This document shows positions 14,426 to 17,320 of a stretch of 17,320 nucleotides of DNA, piece after piece. The position numbers and the translations under genes are program-made. The notes beneath the pieces were generated by a model. The model was not told where the DNA came from, searched no databases, and saw only the letters and a list, made by a program, of their open reading frames with translations. How positions within the stretch are numbered: position 1 is the first letter of the stretch; each line of letters opens with the position of its first letter. This DNA is from Methanoregula sp. (lineage in GTDB: Archaea > Halobacteriota > Methanomicrobia > Methanomicrobiales > Methanospirillaceae), in NCBI GenBank assembly GCA_013331015.1, contig DUHF01000001.1, forward strand, positions 1-17,320, written 5' to 3'.

Positions 14426-14926
14426 TCAGCGGGTATTGCCGCCTGCAGGGCCCGAAATACTACCGGCACCTGCGGCACGAATCTGTGCAACATGCTTTTC
14501 AGTGACCCACCCGGAACCGGCGCCGGGGATAACATCGAAAGCCGGAATATAGGGTTTGATGTCAAGGACCGGTGTGCCATTGAGGATGTCAAGGCCCAAA
14601 ACGGACAAGTTTCCGTCTTCGATTCCGGTCAGGGCAACGTACGAGATTCCGATGGGGTTGGGCCGGTTGAAATGGCGGGTGGCAAAGATACCGTGGTTTG
14701 CATTGCCGTCAACAAGTGGTTTTTCAGAAAGGGCCTGCGAGTCTGACTGGTGGAAATGGTACAGGACAATGAGGTGCGTGAACTGCCCGATGTCACGGAG
14801 TCCCTCCAGGTACCGGGGAAAAATCTCAATTGTTCCCGCTGCCTGCGAGAAGGAGCTCTGGATGGGGGGAGCCCCTTTGGTCTGAAGGGATGAATGAACA
14901 ATCCCGATTGGCTGGAAATCTGTCAT
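14426..14926 (-). CDS. TrmO/TsaA-family protein inside the molybdate operon
   Basis: This 166-residue protein belongs to the TrmO (TsaA/YaeB) family. Its bacterial members use SAM to methylate N6-threonylcarbamoyladenosine at tRNA position 37. Family marks are FQPIGIVHSS at the start, GIFATRHFNRPNPIG (79-93) and DILNGTPVLDIKPY (113-126). It is the short archaeal form without the bacterial C-terminal domain. An upstream ATG at 14953 overlaps the modA stop (TGATG) and would add nine residues; AGGAAAG favours ATG 14926. The gene is wedged between modA and modB, so it must be co-transcribed with the molybdate transporter. That raises the possibility of a molybdenum-related role instead of, or besides, tRNA modification. 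A paralogue lies at 16785. Confidence 0.9.
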   Translation of the reverse strand: MTDFQPIGIVHSSLQTKGAPPIQSSFSQAAGTIEIFPRYLEGLRDIGQFTHLIVLYHFHQSDSQALSEKPLVDGNANHGIFATRHFNRPNPIGISYVALTGIEDGNLSVLGLDILNGTPVLDIKPYIPAFDVIPGAGSGWVTEKHVAQIRAAGAGSISGPAGGNTR

Positions 14927-14952
14927 GGTTATCTTTCCTATATTGTTTAGCA

Positions 14953-15801
14953 TCAGATGTTGATAGTTGCATAGGCCGGATCCGGGTATGCCGGGAACCC
15001 GTGCCTGACAAAGAATGCCTTTCCCTCGTCTGAGGCAACATACGCGACAAACTTCGCTGCCGCATCGGCCTTCTCAGTATAGGTTGTCGGGCCGATGGGG
15101 GTCACCATAATTTCGTTTTCAGAGACGGGAATCGGGACAGCGTCCATGGTATCAGTCCTGACATTATCGAGCGTAACGATCGCTGCATCGGCCTGTCCGG
15201 TATTCATGATCACGACCAGCTCGTTGATGGTCGGGGTCCGGGTGACGACATTCTTCTCAATAGCATCGGTGATGTTGAGCCGTTTGAACATCTTTGTTCC
15301 TGCTTTTCCGATAGCGGTGGCAGCGGCATCCCCGAGAGCAAGCTTCAGACCGGGCTTTGCCAGATCGGTAAGGGTTGCAATATTTTTCGGGTTGCCTTTC
15401 TGCGTTACGATCACCGGCACATGGTACGCGACGAGTTCGTACGAATCAACGAGACCCTGTGCCTTTGCAATCTTCCATTCGTTTGTTGAGCCGGGCATGA
15501 AGACATCGCCTTTCCGGGTGAGGTTCATCTGGGAGATCTGCGTCCCGCTTCCTGCGTACTTATATTCTACAGCGATACCGTACTTTTCCGTGAATGCGGG
15601 CCCGATCTCCTGCATCGGGGCCTTGAGCCCTGCACCGGAGAAGACAAGGATGCTTTGCGGTGCTGCTGCGTGAGGTGTTGTTGCCGCCGGCCCGGTGTTC
15701 TGTGCTGATGATGAGCAACCGGCACAGGCCGCAGCGATGAGGAGGAGGACAAATGCGATACCGATGAACAGGGTTCTGGACGGGTTTGGGATTTGTGACA
15801 T
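14953..15801 (-). CDS. modA: Molybdate/tungstate-binding lipoprotein
   Basis: This 282-residue protein is the extracytoplasmic receptor of the ModBC transporter. A signal peptide ends in a lipobox-like ACAGC, giving a lipidated cysteine at about residue 29, followed by a Ser/Ala/Thr-rich linker. The mature part shows the ModA fold: ILVFSGAGLKAPMQEI with the first oxyanion-binding serine, then YAGSGTQISQM, RKGDVFMPGST, and near the end IGPTTYTEKADAAAKFV. Molybdate and tungstate cannot be separated from sequence alone. It is the first gene of the operon. The start has only a weak upstream site (CGGAAACGATC). The promoter lies in the A/T-rich gap shared with the divergent YdjM-family gene. Confidence 0.93.
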   Translation of the reverse strand: MSQIPNPSRTLFIGIAFVLLLIAAACAGCSSSAQNTGPAATTPHAAAPQSILVFSGAGLKAPMQEIGPAFTEKYGIAVEYKYAGSGTQISQMNLTRKGDVFMPGSTNEWKIAKAQGLVDSYELVAYHVPVIVTQKGNPKNIATLTDLAKPGLKLALGDAAATAIGKAGTKMFKRLNITDAIEKNVVTRTPTINELVVIMNTGQADAAIVTLDNVRTDTMDAVPIPVSENEIMVTPIGPTTYTEKADAAAKFVAYVASDEGKAFFVRHGFPAYPDPAYATINI

Positions 15802-16053
15802 ACTGATCGTTTCCGGAAGTATGAATCGGATCAGTTGTAATAAAAAAGTTTTGATTTACTTTTGTTGTTAGTTAAATGAAAACTATTATAACAAACCGCG
15901 TTCTTACCCTATATTGTCTCATACTCTCACAAAGACGCCATGGAATTCGCCTGCCTCCGGGATCCTTACCCGGGTACAGGTTCCCGATCTCTGGACTTCC
16001 TGGCCTTGCTGTGGCACACCAACAACACCAACTGCGAAGCGAACTGATCTGCC
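15802..16053. promoter_or_regulatory. Divergent intergenic region, modA operon and YdjM-family gene
   Basis: This 252-base gap serves both directions. For modA a box-A-like CTTTTTTATTA (minus strand, 15838-15848) lies about 40 bases before the start. GTTGTTAGTTAAA (15864-15876) matches the element at 2331 and sits within a wider TTTGTT (15861-15866) / AACAAA (15890-15895) inverted pair, a candidate operator. For the plus strand TATTATAA (15884-15891) may be a TATA box, leaving a leader of about 140 bases with CCGGG/CCCGG arms near 15957-15974. A 35-codon open frame (15940-16047) has no ribosome binding site and is not called. Confidence 0.45.
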
Positions 16054-16788
16054 ATGATAACGCGTCACCACCTTGTCCTTACCCTCATCTGCGGGTCATT
16101 TTTTTGTACCGCAGTTGCCGGAACGGATCCCTGGATCCTCATCTTTCTCCTGGCCGGTACCTGCACCGGAACGATCCTTCCCGATATTCACATGAAGAGG
16201 CCGTCAAAGACGCGGCTCCTCACCATCTCATGGTTCATTGTACAGACCGGCCGGAAAATTGCAGTCCCGGTCATGTGCAGAATACTCAATCTTCTGCCAG
16301 GCATACGGGTGAGTCCCGGTGATAAACGAATCACGCATTCGGTCTTTGGCATCGTCCTGTTCGGTACGATTTACACGAGTCCGGCGCTTGCGGTCACCGT
16401 GCTGGCCCCTGATAGCTATGGAGGGATGATCGCCCTTGCGTTCTCCGCCGGCCTCTTCCTTGGCATGGTCATCCATTTGTGTCAGGATCTCTGCACACGC
16501 AAAGGGATCACTCCGCTATTCCCGTTTTGTCATCTGAATGTCCATGGCTCCATCCGCCCGTGCGATATCCATGACCTGCGGATACCGCGTTTTCATGTCC
16601 AGCATTGTGCGATCCTTCTGGTGTTCCAGTCCCTCCTGTTCCTTTTCGTCCTGCCCAATGCAGCGATCCTCCTGTCCGGATTCCTGACAACCGCACTCTG
16701 CGCCGTATGGATGGTCCTGCAGTCTGATGTGCAGGTTGACCCGAACGCAGACCAGCCCGTTCCGGCAGATCATGGGGTTGCAGGATGA
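16054..16788 (+). CDS. YdjM-family membrane-bound putative metal-dependent hydrolase
   Basis: This 244-residue integral membrane protein matches the YdjM (LexA-binding inner membrane hydrolase-like, PF04307) family. Typical marks are ILPDIHMK (41-48), RITHS (92-96), and HLCQDLCTRKGITPLFPF (141-158), which supply conserved His and Asp residues thought to bind metal. Four or five hydrophobic helices are visible. The family's biochemical role is poorly defined. The ribosome binding site is weak (TGATCT). Its stop overlaps the ATG of the second TrmO-like gene (ATGATG), so the two are translationally coupled. A longer overlapping frame starting at 15876 in another phase has no protein-like character and is rejected. 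Confidence 0.82.
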   Translation: MITRHHLVLTLICGSFFCTAVAGTDPWILIFLLAGTCTGTILPDIHMKRPSKTRLLTISWFIVQTGRKIAVPVMCRILNLLPGIRVSPGDKRITHSVFGIVLFGTIYTSPALAVTVLAPDSYGGMIALAFSAGLFLGMVIHLCQDLCTRKGITPLFPFCHLNVHGSIRPCDIHDLRIPRFHVQHCAILLVFQSLLFLFVLPNAAILLSGFLTTALCAVWMVLQSDVQVDPNADQPVPADHGVAG

Positions 16789-17320
16789 TGCCGGCATCGA
16801 AGGTCAAAGACCCGGCGGTCATCCCCATCTCCCGTACCGTCAATGACCGGGGCGACCCTGCACCGATCCCCTTCACCCCCATCGGCATTATCCGTACGCC
16901 GTTTTCCGATCCGGCAGGTATGCCCGTCCAGCCTGCGGGAGCTGCGGGGGTCCGGGGCACCCTGTCAATCAACGATGAGTACAGGGCCGGGCTCCGCGAC
17001 ATCGGCGGATTTTCCCGCCTTATCCTCATCTACGCGTTCCACCGGATCACCGGGCACGCTCTTGAGGTTGTCCCGTACCTTGACACCGTCCCGCACGGCA
17101 TCTTCGCGACCCGGGCACCAAAGCGGCCGAACGCGATCGGGCTTTCAATAGTCCGGCTCGTCTCCGTCCATGACCATGAACTCGTTGTTGAAGACGTTGA
17201 TATCCTTGACGGCACTCCCCTCCTTGATATCAAACCCTATGTCCCGGCCTTCGATTGTTTCCCGGATGTGAAGACCGGGTGGTACGGGGATTGCAGCAGC
17301 CGTGTTCTGGACGCCCGGTC
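16785..17320 (+). CDS. TrmO/TsaA-family protein, second paralogue, truncated by window end
   Basis: The frame is open from ATG 16785 to the window edge, giving at least 178 residues. Residues 29-40 (PFTPIGIIRTPF), GIFATRAPKRPNAIG (105-119) and DILDGTPLLDIKPY (139-152) identify the TrmO family. It keeps the canonical MPVQPAGAAG region, closer to bacterial TrmO than the paralogue in the mod operon. The N-terminus has an extra 28 or so residues of low-complexity character; ATG 16788 is an alternative start. The visible part already covers the whole catalytic domain, so little is probably missing. Overlap with the YdjM-family gene suggests one transcript. Having two TrmO-like genes within 2 kb argues that at least one is not the housekeeping tRNA enzyme. 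Confidence 0.88.
   Translation, partial: MMPASKVKDPAVIPISRTVNDRGDPAPIPFTPIGIIRTPFSDPAGMPVQPAGAAGVRGTLSINDEYRAGLRDIGGFSRLILIYAFHRITGHALEVVPYLDTVPHGIFATRAPKRPNAIGLSIVRLVSVHDHELVVEDVDILDGTPLLDIKPYVPAFDCFPDVKTGWYGDCSSRVLDAR

Noticed and set aside
14416..14592. In-frame extension upstream of modB
   Set aside because: It overlaps the TrmO-like gene in another phase and precedes the natural N-terminal helix; starts at 14415 or 14406 fit the short intergenic gap.
15940..16047. 35-codon open frame six bases before the YdjM-family start
   Set aside because: It has no ribosome binding site and no recognisable sequence; a chance frame in the leader is more likely, although a leader peptide cannot be excluded.
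15876..16322. 148-codon frame overlapping the YdjM-family gene
   Set aside because: Its translation is rich in His, Pro, Arg and Ser without domain character and is out of phase with the YdjM-like protein, which has clear family motifs.
1..17320. Search by eye for CRISPR repeats, tRNA genes, transposases and phage genes
   Set aside because: I found no regularly spaced repeats, no tRNA-like cloverleaf and no transposase or integrase motifs. Short or degenerate elements could still be missed without computation.

Overview
The window looks like a chromosomal segment of a methanogenic archaeon, most likely of the order Methanomicrobiales (Methanoregula-like; genus not certain). The reasons are an FmdE-family gene of the molybdenum formylmethanofuran dehydrogenase group, A/T-rich box-A-like promoters in front of GC-rich genes, strong GGAGG/AGGTGA ribosome binding sites, U-run terminators and a compact set of strictly prokaryotic ABC transporters. 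I see no tRNA, rRNA, CRISPR array or insertion sequence.

Layout. (1) Positions 1-290 are non-coding and lead to a stand-alone molybdate-binding Mop protein (291-500, +). (2) A minus-strand operon (2285 to 529) encodes a class I SAM methyltransferase, an FmdE protein with a C-terminal zinc finger, and a 94-residue protein of unknown function. (3) Diverging from it, a plus-strand operon (2421-8043) encodes an unknown 150-residue protein, a FecCD-type permease, its ATPase with a Cys/His-rich tail, a membrane-anchored substrate-binding protein, a COMT-like methyltransferase with a Cys-rich tail, and a DUF4213/DUF364 protein. (4) A second plus-strand operon (8217-12492) encodes a lipoprotein substrate-binding protein, two tandem paralogous methyltransferases, and a 600-residue radical SAM protein. 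The last 240 or so residues of that protein resemble the connecting helix and C-terminal lobe of the same substrate-binding proteins. (5) A minus-strand molybdate operon (15801 to 12547) runs modA - trmO-like - modB - modC. (6) Diverging from that are a YdjM-family membrane protein and a second trmO-like gene cut by the window end (16054-17320).

How the parts may work together. Mop, FmdE and ModABC point to molybdate (or tungstate) uptake, storage and use in the formylmethanofuran dehydrogenase pathway. The FecBCD-type transporter imports some complexed metal or cofactor-like ligand. The neighbouring methyltransferases, DUF364 protein and radical SAM chimera are inferred to modify or handle that ligand, or a chelator, in the cytoplasm. 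Its identity cannot be read from the sequence; corrinoid, another tetrapyrrole, an iron chelate, or molybdate/tungstate (as imported by the bacterial MolBCA transporters) are all possible. The strongest candidate for something undescribed is the radical SAM/substrate-binding-lobe chimera together with the transport and methylation operons around it. A second oddity is the TrmO-like gene lodged inside the molybdate transporter operon.
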